A stretch of DNA of 64,000 nucleotides. It comes from Flexivirga caeni (GTDB taxonomy: Bacteria > Actinomycetota > Actinomycetes > Actinomycetales > Dermatophilaceae). The translations under genes and the position numbers were made by a program. The DNA is taken from contig NZ_RJJQ01000007.1 in NCBI RefSeq assembly GCF_003724155.1, forward strand, positions 1 through 64,000. Direction: 5' to 3'. Shown in pieces: positions 8,862 to 18,232 of this stretch; the first letter of the stretch is position 1; each line of letters starts with the position of its first letter. The notes under the pieces are model-generated. The model did not search any database, was not told the DNA's origin, and worked only from the letters and a program-made list of their open reading frames with translations.

Positions 8862-10072
8862 GGTTCCGCCGAGACGGCGCACCGGGCAATGCAGCTCCTG
8901 CGCCTATGCCGCGCGAGGTCTGGGTGCTGGTGTCCGCCGGCTTCGTGATCGCCCTCGGCTACGGCGTCGTGGCGCCGGCGCTGCCCGAATTCGCCGCCAG
9001 CTTCGGCGTCGATCTGACCGCGGCGTCGGCCATCGTGTCCGCCTTCGCCGTCATGCGGCTGGTCTTCGCACCGACCAGCGGCAGGCTGGTCACCCGCTTC
9101 GGCGAACGACCGATGTATCTCCTTGGCGTCTTCATCGTCGCCCTCTCCACGCTCGCTGCCGCGCTCGCCCAAACTTATTGGCAACTCATGCTTTTCCGCG
9201 GCTTGGGCGGCGTCGGATCGGTCATGTTCTCGGTCGCGGCGCTCGGCCTGCTGATCCGCATTTCACCACCGGCGATACGCGGGCGAGTCTCCGGGCTGTA
9301 TTCGTCGAGCTTCGTGCTCGGCAGCATCACCGGCCCGGTGCTCGGCGGCGCGCTCGTCGGCTTCGGCCTGCGCGTGCCGTTCGTCGTGTATGCCGTGACA
9401 CTCTTCGCCGCGATCACCGTCGTCCACCTGCAGTTGCGGCACAGCACACTTGGTCAGTTGGACGGATCGACGAAGGTCGCGGTGATGCCGCTGCCGTCGG
9501 CACTACGCATCGGCGCCTACCGGTCGGCGGTCGCCACCGCAGCCATCTTCGGCTGGGTCTACGCGATGCGGGTGTCCCTCGTTCCGCTCTACTTCGCGCG
9601 CGTCCTGCACCAGCATGTGGGCATCGCCGGGCTGGCACTCGCGACCTACGCGTGCGGAGATGTGATCGCGATGATGCCGGCCGGACGCCTCTCGGACCGC
9701 ATCGGCCGCCGCCCGTTGATCGTCGCCGGTATGACGATCCTCGCGCTCGCCACCCTCACCCTCGCATTCACCCACAGCGTCGCGATCGCGTTCGCCTCCA
9801 CCCTGATCGGCGGCATCGGCACGGGCATGGTCAGTCCGTCCCAGCAGGCCGTGCTCGCCGACGTGATGTACGGGCACGGCCGCGGCGGTCCGGTCCTGGT
9901 CACCTACCAGATGAGCCAGGACCTCGGCACGGTGATCGGCCCCGTCGCCGGCGGCTTCCTCGCGCAGGAGTGGGGCTTCCCGACCGCATTCACGGTCACC
10001 GCACTCCTCGCGGCTGTTGCCGCTGCGGCGTGGCTGACGACCCGGGATTCGCTCGTCATACGCGCGGCCTAG
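8858..10072 (+). CDS. MFS transporter (DHA1-type exporter)
   Basis: 404-aa major facilitator with twelve predicted spans. The loop motif between spans 2 and 3 is visible as SGRLVTRFGERP, its repeat in the second half as AGRLSDRIGRRP, and span 5 carries a GPVLGGALVG stretch like the drug/H+ antiporter motif C. The ATG overlaps the rlmC stop (ATGA), so it is co-transcribed with rlmC. Substrate unknown; motif C favours efflux. The TAG stop lies at the first base of the dyad element at 10072-10141. Confidence 0.9.
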   Translation: MRFRRDGAPGNAAPAPMPREVWVLVSAGFVIALGYGVVAPALPEFAASFGVDLTAASAIVSAFAVMRLVFAPTSGRLVTRFGERPMYLLGVFIVALSTLAAALAQTYWQLMLFRGLGGVGSVMFSVAALGLLIRISPPAIRGRVSGLYSSSFVLGSITGPVLGGALVGFGLRVPFVVYAVTLFAAITVVHLQLRHSTLGQLDGSTKVAVMPLPSALRIGAYRSAVATAAIFGWVYAMRVSLVPLYFARVLHQHVGIAGLALATYACGDVIAMMPAGRLSDRIGRRPLIVAGMTILALATLTLAFTHSVAIAFASTLIGGIGTGMVSPSQQAVLADVMYGHGRGGPVLVTYQMSQDLGTVIGPVAGGFLAQEWGFPTAFTVTALLAAVAAAAWLTTRDSLVIRAA

Positions 10073-10141
10073 CGAGTGACGGTCTCCCCGCCGAGCGACG
10101 GCGAAATTGCGCCGTCGCTCGCCGAAGAAGCCGTCACTCGC
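10072..10141. terminator. Two-box dyad element between convergent MFS and coxG
   Basis: Boxes GCGAGTGACGG (10072) and CCGAGCGACGG (10091) on the plus strand lie 19 bp apart and are followed by the inverted pair (CCGTCGCTCG at 10112, CCGTCACTCG at 10131), again 19 bp apart. The arms can pair as two helices around an interior loop with a small apical loop. It fills the convergent gap exactly: the MFS TAG ends at its first base and the coxG TGA lies inside its right arm. Most likely a bidirectional transcription terminator. Same design as the elements at 33307, 35676, 51301 and 56407. Confidence 0.75.
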
Positions 10142-10847
10142 GGAAATTGGGGTGGCGGAGTCTCCGGATCAGGACGCCGAGCACCGCGATGCCGGCGAGT
10201 GCCGCGACAGCCTGCTTCCAGTAGAGCTTCGCCATCACCGGCAGAACCGTCGTGCCGAGGTCGAGGGCGTCGTCCGTGGGCTCGGCGCGTGTGGCGGCGG
10301 GCGCCGGTGTGGGTGCAGGCGTCGGCGTGACCACGGCCGGTTCGGGCTCAGTCTCGTCGACGCCTCCCGCCTCCGCCGCAGGTTCGGACTCGGCAGTCCC
10401 GCCGTCGGAACCCACCTTCTGCTGCAGGCAGTCGACGAACTGCCCGAGTAGCTTGTCGGACACGTCCTGGATGACGCCGCGCCCGAACTGGGCGGGCTTG
10501 CCGGTGATCGACAGATCGGTGACCACCTCGACCCGGGTGCCCTCGTCCACGGCGGTCATCGTCGCCGTCACGAGCGCACCGGCAGTGCCGTTGCCTCGCC
10601 GGTCCTTGCCCTTGGCGTCGATCACCATCCGATGAGCTTCCTCATCACGCTCGGTGAACGTGCCAGTTCCCTTGTAAACCAACGCGATCGGGCCGAGTTT
10701 GACCTTGACGGTGCCCTCGAATGAGTCGCCGCTCGCCGAGGTGATCTGCGCACCCGGGAAGCACTCGGCGACCGATTCGATGTCCTGAAAGGCCACCCAG
10801 GTCTCGTCGACCCCGGCCGGCACGGTGAAGGAATGTGTCAGATCCAT
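10134..10847 (-). CDS. coxG: CoxG-like SRPBCC protein with C-terminal anchor
   Basis: 237-aa last gene of the Cox cluster. Residues 1-150 are a CoxG/SRPBCC domain (MDLTHSFTVPAGVDETWVAF, CFPGAQI, FEGTVKVKLGP). Then comes a Pro/Ala/Glu/Thr-rich linker (about 152-190) and a single C-terminal hydrophobic segment followed by RRLRH. In Oligotropha-type systems CoxG helps tether the dehydrogenase to the inner membrane, and this linker-plus-anchor layout suits that job. It starts just downstream of the coxM stop. The stop codon is inside the dyad element. Confidence 0.9.
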   Translation of the reverse strand: MDLTHSFTVPAGVDETWVAFQDIESVAECFPGAQITSASGDSFEGTVKVKLGPIALVYKGTGTFTERDEEAHRMVIDAKGKDRRGNGTAGALVTATMTAVDEGTRVEVVTDLSITGKPAQFGRGVIQDVSDKLLGQFVDCLQQKVGSDGGTAESEPAAEAGGVDETEPEPAVVTPTPAPTPAPAATRAEPTDDALDLGTTVLPVMAKLYWKQAVAALAGIAVLGVLIRRLRHPNFRE

Positions 10848-10851
10848 CTGT

Positions 10852-11709
10852 TCATCCTGTCGCAGCCGTCAACACCGCGCGCCGGGTGAGCACCCGTGCC
10901 AGGTGTCTGCGGTAGTCGGCGTCGCCGTTGAGGTCGGCCGGTGGGCTGGTGCCGTCGGCGACGCTGCTGACCGCGTCACGTATGGCGTCCTCGGTGGCGG
11001 GGCGTCCGCGCAACAGTTCCTCCACCGCGGTCGCCCGCAGTGGCGTGGCTCCCATATTAGTGAGTGCGACCCGAGCCTCGGCAATGGTGCCGCCCTCGGC
11101 ACGCACGGTCGCGGCGACGGCCACGATCGACCACTGCTGCGCGATCCGCACGAACTTCTCGTAGTGCGCGCCCCAGCCGGTGTGCTTCGGGATCCGGATC
11201 TCGGTGAGCAACTCGTCCTCGCCGATCGCCGTCTCGAAGAGGTCCACGAAGAAGTCTCCGGCATCCACCGTACGACGCCCGCCGCCCTGCTCGGCGATCA
11301 CGAACTGCGCACCCAGGGCCAGCGCCGGAGCACCGACGTCACCCGCCGGATCGGCGTGCGCAAGCGCACCGCCGAAGGTGCCGCGGTTGCGCACCTGCGC
11401 GTCGGCGACGGTGCGCACCGCCTTGCTGACCAGAGCCGCATGCTGGGCGATCAGCGGGTCGGTGGCAACCGTCGCGTGGGTCGTCATGGCGCCGACCACG
11501 AGCGCGCCACCGTCGTCCCGCACGCCGCGCAAGGCGTCGATCCGGCCCAGATCGATAACGAATTCCGGTGCGTTGAGCCGCAATCGGAGCACCGGCAACA
11601 ACGACTGGCCACCGGCGATGAGCTTCGCGTCCTCGCCGTGCTCTGCCAGCAGCGCCAGTGCCTCGTCGACGGTCGTCGGCGCGGCGTAGTCGAATGCTGC
11701 GGGAATCAT
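10852..11709 (-). CDS. coxM: CO-dehydrogenase-like FAD subunit (medium chain)
   Basis: 285-aa FAD-binding subunit of a molybdenum hydroxylase. The N-terminal FAD domain has the pyrophosphate-binding segments LIAGGQSLLPVL (about 34-45) and TFGGALAHADPAGD, and the C-terminal CO_deh_flav_C part has VRIAQQWSIVAVAA. The [11 protein letters not shown] start is typical. ATG at 11709 overlaps the coxL stop by 4 bp. Passes electrons from the Fe-S subunit to FAD and onward to the acceptor. Confidence 0.93.
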   Translation of the reverse strand: MIPAAFDYAAPTTVDEALALLAEHGEDAKLIAGGQSLLPVLRLRLNAPEFVIDLGRIDALRGVRDDGGALVVGAMTTHATVATDPLIAQHAALVSKAVRTVADAQVRNRGTFGGALAHADPAGDVGAPALALGAQFVIAEQGGGRRTVDAGDFFVDLFETAIGEDELLTEIRIPKHTGWGAHYEKFVRIAQQWSIVAVAATVRAEGGTIAEARVALTNMGATPLRATAVEELLRGRPATEDAIRDAVSSVADGTSPPADLNGDADYRRHLARVLTRRAVLTAATG

Positions 11710-14123
11710 GCGCCCGCTCCTTCCGTGGTGGTGCCGGTATCGCCGGCGCGAGCGGCGGCGATGGCCGCGTAGACCCTGGCCGGGGAGCACGGCATGACGA
11801 TGTCCTCGACGCCGAACTGGCGGACCGCGTCCAGCACCGCGTTGACGACGGCGGGCGTCGAGGCGATCGTGCCGGCCTCCCCAACTCCCTTGGTGCCCAA
11901 CGTGTTCGTCGTCGCGGGAGTGCTCGCGTGGTGCGCGTCGAAACTAATCAGGTCGGCCGCGCTTGGCACCAGATAGTCCACGAACGACCCGGACACCAGC
12001 GTGCCGGCGTCGTCGAAGACCGCGTCCTCGTAGAGCGCCTGGGCGATGCCTTGCGCGAGCCCGCCGTGCACCTGCCCCTCGACGATCAGCGGATTGACGA
12101 TGGTGCCGACGTCGTCGACACAGGTGTACTTGCGCAGCCGCACCTGCCCGGTCTCGGTGTCCACCTCCACCGCGCACAGGTGGGTGCCGTGCGGATAGTT
12201 GAAGTTGATCGGGTCGTAGGTCGCCTCGGCGTCGATCGACGGCTCCATGCCGTCGGGCAGGTTGTGCGCGGTGAAGACGGCACCCGCAACCTCCTGGATG
12301 GTGACACCTGCGTCCGTGCCCTTGACCCCGAACCGGCCGCCCTGGAACTCGATGTCGTCGACCGCGGCTTCCAGCAGGTGCGCCGCCACCGGCTTCGCCT
12401 TCTCGACCACCTTGTCGGCTGCCTTGACCAGCGCCTCGCCGCCGACGACCAGCGACCGCGATCCGTAGGTGTCCAGTCCCTTCACCGAGACCTGGGTGTC
12501 ACCGTGCAGGATCTCGACATCCTCGAAGGGGACGCCCAGCCGATCGGCGACGATCTGGCTGAACGCCGTCTCGTGCCCCTGCCCGTGCGCGCTGGTGCCG
12601 GTTGCCACCTCGACCTTGCCGGTGGCCAGCATCCGCACCGATGCGTGCTCCCAGCCGCCGGCCCCGTAGTCGAGCGAGCCCAGCACCCGCGACGGTGCCA
12701 GCCCGCACATCTCGGTGAAGGTGGAGATGCCGATGCCCAGCTGGACCGGGTCGCCGGCTGCGCGACGGCGCGCCTGCTCGGCGCGCAGCTCGTCGTACCC
12801 GAAGAACTTCTTGGCCGACGCAGTGGCGGCTTCGTAGTTGCCGGAGTCGTATTCGAGTCCGGCGACCGTGGTGAACGGGAACTCCTCGTGGGTGATCCAG
12901 TTCTTCTCCCGCAGTTCGAGTGGGTCCATCCCGAGCTCGTCGGCCAGGTCGCTCATCAGGCGTTCGATGGCGAAGGTGGCCTCCGGTCGGCCCGCGCCAC
13001 GGTAGGCGTCGGTCCAGGTCTTGTTGGTGAGCACGGTCTGGCAGGCGAAGTGGTATGCCGGGATCTTGTAGATCGCGTTGAACATGAACGCACCCAGGAC
13101 CGGCACCCCGCCGCCGACGATGGCGACATACGACCCGAGGTCGGCGGTGAGTTCGACCTTCAGCCCGGTGACCCGGCCGTCCTTCGTCGCCGCAAGCGTC
13201 AGCTTCTGCCACTGGTCGCGCCCGTGATGCGCGGCGATCATCGACTCGGATCTGGTCTCGGTGTACTTCACCGGCTTGTGCACCTGGCGCGCGATCCACC
13301 AGGCGAGCCATTCCTCCGGGGTGACCTGCAGCTTGCCGCCGAACCCGCCGCCCACGTCCGGCGCGATGACCCGGATCTTGTTCTCCGGCACACCCGTCGT
13401 CGCGGCGAGCGCGAACCGCACAATGTGCGGGACCTGGGTAGCGGACCACATCGTCAGCTGCTCGCCGGTCGGATCGACGACCACCGACCGCGGCTCCATG
13501 AAGGCGGGAATCAACCGGTTCTGCCGGTACTCCCGCTCAATGACCACGCCGTCGGCGCGGGCTGCCGTGATCGCATCCTCGACATTGCCGCCGGTGCCTG
13601 CCGCGGCCGAGTCGAATACCCACAACGCGGACTTGTTCGTGCCCAGATCCGGGTGCGCCAGTACGGTGTCCTGCACCGCCTCCTTCAGGTCGAGAGCCGC
13701 GGGGAGTTCGTCGTAGTCGACGTCGACCAGCTCGGCCGCATCACGGGCAGCAGCTGCGCTGCGAGCCACCACCACCGCTACGATCTCGCCGGCGAAGGTC
13801 ACCCGGTCCGCTGCGAGCACCGGGTGCACCGGCGTCACCTGATCCGGGGTGATCGGCCAGGCGTTGATCAGGACACCGGCCGACTCGTCCAGGTCGGCCG
13901 CGGTGTAGACCGCCACCACGTTGGCGGCCGCCTTCGCCTCGGCGGCGTCGATCGAGGTGACCCGGGCGTGCGCGAACGGGCTGCGCACCATCGCCAGGTG
14001 CAGCATGCCGGGCAGCACGATGTTGTCGGTGTAGCGACTACTGCCGGTGATCAGCCGGCGGTCCTCCTTGCGGCGCCGGTCCCGGCCGATCTCAGCGGCC
14101 GGCCGGTCGGCGGTGACGGTCAT
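11706..14123 (-). CDS. coxL: CO-dehydrogenase-like molybdopterin subunit, form II
   Basis: 805-aa large subunit binding the Mo-cytosine-dinucleotide cofactor. Diagnostic segments: [33 protein letters not shown] and, near the C-terminus, [11 protein letters not shown] with the catalytic Glu region. The active-site loop is AYRGAGR, which marks form II CoxL-type enzymes; the CO-oxidising form I loop is AYRCSFR. CO oxidation is therefore not assured, and aldehydes or N-heterocycles are possible substrates. Starts at ATG 14123 overlapping the coxS stop; gene order S-L-M (not M-S-L) also fits form II. Confidence 0.93.
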   Translation of the reverse strand: MTVTADRPAAEIGRDRRRKEDRRLITGSSRYTDNIVLPGMLHLAMVRSPFAHARVTSIDAAEAKAAANVVAVYTAADLDESAGVLINAWPITPDQVTPVHPVLAADRVTFAGEIVAVVVARSAAAARDAAELVDVDYDELPAALDLKEAVQDTVLAHPDLGTNKSALWVFDSAAAGTGGNVEDAITAARADGVVIEREYRQNRLIPAFMEPRSVVVDPTGEQLTMWSATQVPHIVRFALAATTGVPENKIRVIAPDVGGGFGGKLQVTPEEWLAWWIARQVHKPVKYTETRSESMIAAHHGRDQWQKLTLAATKDGRVTGLKVELTADLGSYVAIVGGGVPVLGAFMFNAIYKIPAYHFACQTVLTNKTWTDAYRGAGRPEATFAIERLMSDLADELGMDPLELREKNWITHEEFPFTTVAGLEYDSGNYEAATASAKKFFGYDELRAEQARRRAAGDPVQLGIGISTFTEMCGLAPSRVLGSLDYGAGGWEHASVRMLATGKVEVATGTSAHGQGHETAFSQIVADRLGVPFEDVEILHGDTQVSVKGLDTYGSRSLVVGGEALVKAADKVVEKAKPVAAHLLEAAVDDIEFQGGRFGVKGTDAGVTIQEVAGAVFTAHNLPDGMEPSIDAEATYDPINFNYPHGTHLCAVEVDTETGQVRLRKYTCVDDVGTIVNPLIVEGQVHGGLAQGIAQALYEDAVFDDAGTLVSGSFVDYLVPSAADLISFDAHHASTPATTNTLGTKGVGEAGTIASTPAVVNAVLDAVRQFGVEDIVMPCSPARVYAAIAAARAGDTGTTTEGAGA

Positions 14124-14605
14124 TGCTCCTCTCCCTTCCCGGCGGCCGCGGCGGTCTGCACCGCGCGCACGATGTTGTGGTAGCCGGTGCACCGGCACAG
14201 GTTGCCCTCCAGGCCTTCCCGGATCTCGTCCTCGGTCGGGTCGGGGTTCTCGTTCAGCAGGTCGACCGAGCGCATGATCATCCCCGGCGTGCAGAACCCG
14301 CATTGCAACGCGTGACATTCGTGGAACGCCGCCTGCACCGGGTGCAGCTCGCCTCCGTCGTAGGTCGCCGCCAGTCCTTCGATGGTGGTGACCTCACCGC
14401 CGTCTGCCTGCACCGCCAGGACGTTGCAGGACTTGACCGCGCGACCGTCCAGATGCACGGTGCACGCGCCGCAGTTGCTGGTGTCACAACCGATGAGCGT
14501 GCCTGTCTTACCGAGCTTTTCGCGCAGGAACTGCACCAGCAGCATGCGCGGCTCCACGTCTTCGGAGACCGCGCCTCCGTCGACGGTGAGGTGGATCTTC
14601 GTCAT
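14120..14605 (-). CDS. coxS: CO-dehydrogenase-like [2Fe-2S] subunit (small chain)
   Basis: 161-aa subunit carrying two [2Fe-2S] clusters. The plant-ferredoxin-type cysteines are in [16 protein letters not shown] and the following KSCNVLA; the second cluster is in [10 protein letters not shown] and [16 protein letters not shown] chose ATG at 14605, because GAAGG sits 9 nt upstream of it; the GTG nine bases earlier directly abuts that site. It is the first gene of the structural S-L-M-G unit. Expression should start from the promoter at 14648-14680. Confidence 0.94.
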   Translation of the reverse strand: MTKIHLTVDGGAVSEDVEPRMLLVQFLREKLGKTGTLIGCDTSNCGACTVHLDGRAVKSCNVLAVQADGGEVTTIEGLAATYDGGELHPVQAAFHECHALQCGFCTPGMIMRSVDLLNENPDPTEDEIREGLEGNLCRCTGYHNIVRAVQTAAAAGKGEEQ

Positions 14606-14647
14606 GGTGGGCACCCTTCGATCGGCAGACTTCTGGCGTCAGCATCG

Positions 14648-14680
14648 AACCTAGGCGGCTGCGGGTTGGCGCCTGGTTGG
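14648..14680 (-). promoter_or_regulatory. coxS promoter with 11-bp direct-repeat box
   Basis: On the minus strand the order is CCAACC-AGG-CGCCAACC (14680 to 14664), 10 nt, then TAGGTT (14653 to 14648). The CCAACC units repeat at 11 bp. The identical architecture, including the 10-nt gap to a TAGNNT hexamer, precedes coxD at 19108-19140. The box sits where a -35 would be, as for a class II activator site. The distance from the hexamer to the coxS ATG allows a leader of about 35 nt. Confidence 0.75.
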
Positions 14681-14724
14681 CAAGGTCTACCTAATCCCCG
14701 GCAAGTTCCTCCCGCGCAGCGACG

Positions 14725-15957
14725 TCACCTGCGTGCGGCGGCGAGCCGGCCGCGCAGCAGCGGTATGGCGCGATGCCCACTCGTGCCGAGCCGGGCCAGA
14801 CACGCCTCGAGAACCTGCACGTCATACGGGGCGATCTCGCTGTAGCCCAGGACGGCGTCCGGGTCGGGGTCGGCCAGCAGTGCCTCGCGGACCGCCACGG
14901 CGACTACCTCGGCGAGTTCGGTCAGCGCCGGTGAATTCGTGCCAGGCATCAGGTCCCCGCCGTATGCCGTGACGGCCGCCAGCACCTCACCCCGTTTCAC
15001 TCGGTCCAGCACCTCGTCGACATCCACGACCACCGGAAGCATCAGCCGGTAGGGCCGCGACGAGATTGCGCCGCCGAGGGTCGAACGCAGGTGGGAGACT
15101 TCGGATTTCAGCGTGGAGACGCTGACCGCGGAGTCGCCGTAGACCAGGGCGTGCAGGCGTTCGAGCGACAACCCCTCCGGGTGCAGCGCGAGCAACGCAA
15201 GGATCTCGGTCTGCCGCCGGTTCAGCAGCAGCCGCCTGCCGTCGAGCCGGGCTTCGGCGGCACCGAGCAGCGTGAGTGACAGGCCGTGCTCGACCGGTGG
15301 CGGCCCGAACCGCGGATGCTGACGCGTGTCGGGCAGCGCGCTCTCGATCAGCCGCGCCATCATCCGGGCGGTCGCCAGCCCGATCGGGTGTGCGCGGTCC
15401 CAGGTGGTCGACAGGTCGATGACGCCGAGCCGTTCGCCTGTGGCCGGATCATGCAGCGGAGCCGCCCAGCAGACCCAGTTGTGCACGATCGGCGCGAAGT
15501 GCTCCGCGGAGAACACCGTGGCCGGCGCATCGAGCCGTGCGGCCAGGTCCAGTGCGTTCGTGCCGACGCTGGTGTCGTCCCAGCGGCCACCGGCCACGAA
15601 ATTGACGGCCTCGGCCTTGCGGCGCATGACCCGCCCGCCATACGTCCACAGAATGCGCGCCTGAGTGTCGGTCACGGCGAGCACCAGATCGCCGTCCGCC
15701 GCGCTGCGGCGCAACTCATCCGCGACCGCCGACACAGCGGCCTGCAGCGGTGAGCCCTGCCAGAAAGCAGCGGTGTCGCCCTCGTCGGCGAGCGGCGCAC
15801 TCACCACTTCCAGCGCCGAACCCTGCGCCGACCGCCGCCAGCTGGACAGGATCTCCGGACGGACCGGCACGGACTCATTGCCCTCGGTGACGAACGCGAC
15901 CCAGGCGCGCACCGCAGCCATGCGGCGGTCGCGAAGCGTTGCGACACCGTCGTCCAC
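14725..15957 (-). CDS. GAF-domain regulator with OmpR-type winged helix
   Basis: 410-aa transcription regulator. Residues about 70-205 form a GAF-like sensory domain (LVLAVTDTQARILWTYGG, DTSVGTNALDLA, HNWVCWAAPLHDPATG, LGVIDLSTTW). Residues about 228-310 form a winged-helix domain of the OmpR/SARP class (NRRQTEILALLALHPEGL, then SVSTLKSEVSHLRSTLGG and RPYRL). Members of this architecture are often linked to dehydrogenase operons. Placed inside the Cox cluster on the same strand, 48 bp after xdhC and 119 bp before coxS, it is the obvious candidate for the CCAACC direct-repeat boxes. What the GAF domain senses is unknown. Confidence 0.85.
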   Translation of the reverse strand: MDDGVATLRDRRMAAVRAWVAFVTEGNESVPVRPEILSSWRRSAQGSALEVVSAPLADEGDTAAFWQGSPLQAAVSAVADELRRSAADGDLVLAVTDTQARILWTYGGRVMRRKAEAVNFVAGGRWDDTSVGTNALDLAARLDAPATVFSAEHFAPIVHNWVCWAAPLHDPATGERLGVIDLSTTWDRAHPIGLATARMMARLIESALPDTRQHPRFGPPPVEHGLSLTLLGAAEARLDGRRLLLNRRQTEILALLALHPEGLSLERLHALVYGDSAVSVSTLKSEVSHLRSTLGGAISSRPYRLMLPVVVDVDEVLDRVKRGEVLAAVTAYGGDLMPGTNSPALTELAEVVAVAVREALLADPDPDAVLGYSEIAPYDVQVLEACLARLGTSGHRAIPLLRGRLAAARR

Positions 15958-16005
15958 GGCACCTCCCGGAAGATCGCGTCCAGAATATCGCCGCGGTGCG
16001 AGCAG

Positions 16006-17124
16006 TCAGGCGTGAATGCGACCCTCCGTCTCGCCCAGCCGGCTACCGCTGCCGCCCCACTGCCGGGCGATGATCTCGGCGAAGATGCTGATCGCCGTCT
16101 CCTCCGGGGTGCGCGCACCGAGGTCCAGGCCGAGCGGGCTGTGCAGCCGGGCCAGTTGCTCCTCGGTGACGCCGATGTCCCGCAGCCGGTGCATCCGGTC
16201 CTCGTGCGTCCGCCGCGAACCCATCGCGCCGACATAGGCGACCTCCGGCGCCTGCAGGGCGATCTCGAGCAGTGGCACGTCGAACTTCGGGTCGTGGGTG
16301 AGGACGGTGATGACGGTGCGGGCGTCCACTCGTCCGGCGTCCAGCTCGGCGGACAGATAGCGGTGCGGCCAGTCGACGACCACCTCGTCCGCGTCCGGGA
16401 ACCGGGTCTTCGTGGCGAACACCGGCCGGGCGTCGCAGACCGTCACGCGATAACCCAGGAACGACGCGACCTTCGCGACGGCAGCGGCGAAGTCGATCGC
16501 GCCGAAGACGAGCATCCGCGGCGGTGGCGCGAAGCTGCTCACGAACACCCGCATGCCGTCCTCGAGCCGCTGCCCGTCCGGGCCGTAGGTGAGGGTCGCG
16601 TTGCGGCCGCTGGCAAGCAATCCCGCGGCATCGTCCGCGACGGCCGAGTTGGCCCGGTCGGTGCCCAGATCGCCGGCCGCGGGCTCGCCCGGTCGCAGCA
16701 CCAGCCGGCGGCCGACCCACTCCGGGTCCGGGTGCTCGACTACTGTCGCGACCGCGACCGGCCGATCGTTGCGTATGTCGTCTGCGATCGCGGCGAGCTC
16801 GGGAAACGTTGTCCTGTCGACCTTTTCGACATACACATCGAGTATGCCGCCACAGGTCAGCCCGACCGCGAACGCGTCGTCGTCGGACACTCCATACCGC
16901 TGCAGCACGGGGGTGCCGGACCCGACCACCTCCCCGGCGAGCTCGTAGACCGCGCCCTCGACGCACCCGCCGGATACCGACCCGACGGCCTCGCCGCCCG
17001 GGCCGACCAGCATCGACGCCCCGGGCGGGCGGGGTGCGGACCGGAAGGTCGCGACTACGGTGCCCACACCGACGGGCTCACCGGCGTCGTACCACCGCAT
17101 GAGTTCGGACAGCACCTCACGCAT
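16006..17124 (-). CDS. coxF: XdhC/CoxF-family Mo-cofactor maturation protein
   Basis: 372 aa with both halves of the XdhC family: an N-terminal XdhC_CoxI segment (VGTVVATFRSAPRPPGASML, GSVSGGCVEGAVYE, then CGGILDVYVE) and a C-terminal Rossmann-like XdhC_C domain (RMLVFGAIDFAAAVAKVASF, VCDAR, ATKTRFPDAD, YVGAMGSRRTHEDR). These proteins bind and help sulfurate or insert the molybdenum cofactor. ATG at 17124 overlaps the end of coxE by 8 bp. Confidence 0.92.
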   Translation of the reverse strand: MREVLSELMRWYDAGEPVGVGTVVATFRSAPRPPGASMLVGPGGEAVGSVSGGCVEGAVYELAGEVVGSGTPVLQRYGVSDDDAFAVGLTCGGILDVYVEKVDRTTFPELAAIADDIRNDRPVAVATVVEHPDPEWVGRRLVLRPGEPAAGDLGTDRANSAVADDAAGLLASGRNATLTYGPDGQRLEDGMRVFVSSFAPPPRMLVFGAIDFAAAVAKVASFLGYRVTVCDARPVFATKTRFPDADEVVVDWPHRYLSAELDAGRVDARTVITVLTHDPKFDVPLLEIALQAPEVAYVGAMGSRRTHEDRMHRLRDIGVTEEQLARLHSPLGLDLGARTPEETAISIFAEIIARQWGGSGSRLGETEGRIHA

Positions 17125-18232
17125 TGCCCACCACCTCCAACACCTGCTCGAACGAGCGCAGCGAGTGTCCTGCCACGAAATGATCGCAGTGCGGCAGTGC
17201 CGCGACGATCCCTTGCTGCACCGGCTGGTAACCGTCCTTGCCGCGATGCGGGTTGACCCACACCACCCGGTGCGCGAGCCGGCCCAGCCGGGCCAGCTGG
17301 TCACCGAGCAGTTGCGGGTCGCCACGCTCCCAGCCATCGCTGAAGACAACGACGACGGCCCCGCGCGCCATTCCACGAGCGCCCCAGCGGTCCAGGAACG
17401 CTTCGAGCGTCTCCCCCAGCCGCGTCCCGCCGGCCCAGTCGGGCACCTCGTCGCCGGCGCGCACCAGCGCCCGGTCGGGGTCCGTGGTCCGCAGCGGCAG
17501 GGTGATGCGGGTCAGCCGGGTCCCGACGGTGAACACCTCGACCGGGGCTGCGGTGCACACCACCGCGTGCGCGAGCCGCAGGAGGGCATCGGCATAGGGG
17601 CGCATGCTGGCCGACACGTCGATCAGCAGCACGACCCGGCGCGGCACCGTGGCCCGGCGCCGATGGCGCACCTGGGCCGGCTCGCCCATCAGCCGCAACG
17701 AACTGCGCAAGGTGCGCTGCAGGTCGACCGCACCGCGCCGCCAGGGGGTATGGCGAGCCGCTCGCCGCACCGGGGGCCGTGGCCGCAGCGCCCGGATCAT
17801 CGCGTCGAGCAGCGCCTTCTGCGCTGCGTCCATCCCGGCCACGTCCCGATGCCGCAGGACCTCCGCCTGCGAGGCCGCTGCGCGGATGATCTCCCGCTCG
17901 GCCTCGCCACCGTGCTCGCCCGGGTCGTCGCTCACCGGCAGCGGGGTCGCGACGTCCCGCCGGTGCTCACGCGGAATCGAGCCAGGCAGCCCCGACCGGT
18001 CACCGAACCACGCCTCGAATACCTGGTCGTAACGCTCCAGGTCGTCCGGGCCGGAGCACAGGGTGGCGCGGCCGGCGACATACACCCCGCCCGGGTCGCC
18101 CAGCCCGACGATCGCGGTCGCGGTCAGGAACCCGGTCGCGCGGTCCTGCGTCACGCGCACCCCGGCCGCGCGCAGTGCGCGGGTGAAGCCGAGCAGGATC
18201 TCCTCGGGTGGATGACCGGTTGGCGTGCTCAT
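17117..18232 (-). CDS. coxE: CoxE-like von Willebrand A domain protein
   Basis: 371 aa. The C-terminal half is a vWA domain with an intact metal-adhesion site: DVSASM (DxSxS, about residues 204-209), the Thr in AGGTRLGE and the Asp in FSDGWERGD. Upstream of it is the VDLQRTLRSSLR segment typical of CoxE. With the CoxD ATPase, CoxE is known from Oligotropha work to be needed for assembly of the CuSMo active site. Overlaps coxD by 4 bp and coxF by 8 bp. Confidence 0.92.
   Translation of the reverse strand: MSTPTGHPPEEILLGFTRALRAAGVRVTQDRATGFLTATAIVGLGDPGGVYVAGRATLCSGPDDLERYDQVFEAWFGDRSGLPGSIPREHRRDVATPLPVSDDPGEHGGEAEREIIRAAASQAEVLRHRDVAGMDAAQKALLDAMIRALRPRPPVRRAARHTPWRRGAVDLQRTLRSSLRLMGEPAQVRHRRRATVPRRVVLLIDVSASMRPYADALLRLAHAVVCTAAPVEVFTVGTRLTRITLPLRTTDPDRALVRAGDEVPDWAGGTRLGETLEAFLDRWGARGMARGAVVVVFSDGWERGDPQLLGDQLARLGRLAHRVVWVNPHRGKDGYQPVQQGIVAALPHCDHFVAGHSLRSFEQVLEVVGNA

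Noticed and set aside
11658-14183. 841-codon open frame on the plus strand opposite coxL
   Set aside because: Antisense shadow of a GC-rich gene; the minus strand encodes an unmistakable CoxL with its active-site motifs, and the plus frame has no domain.
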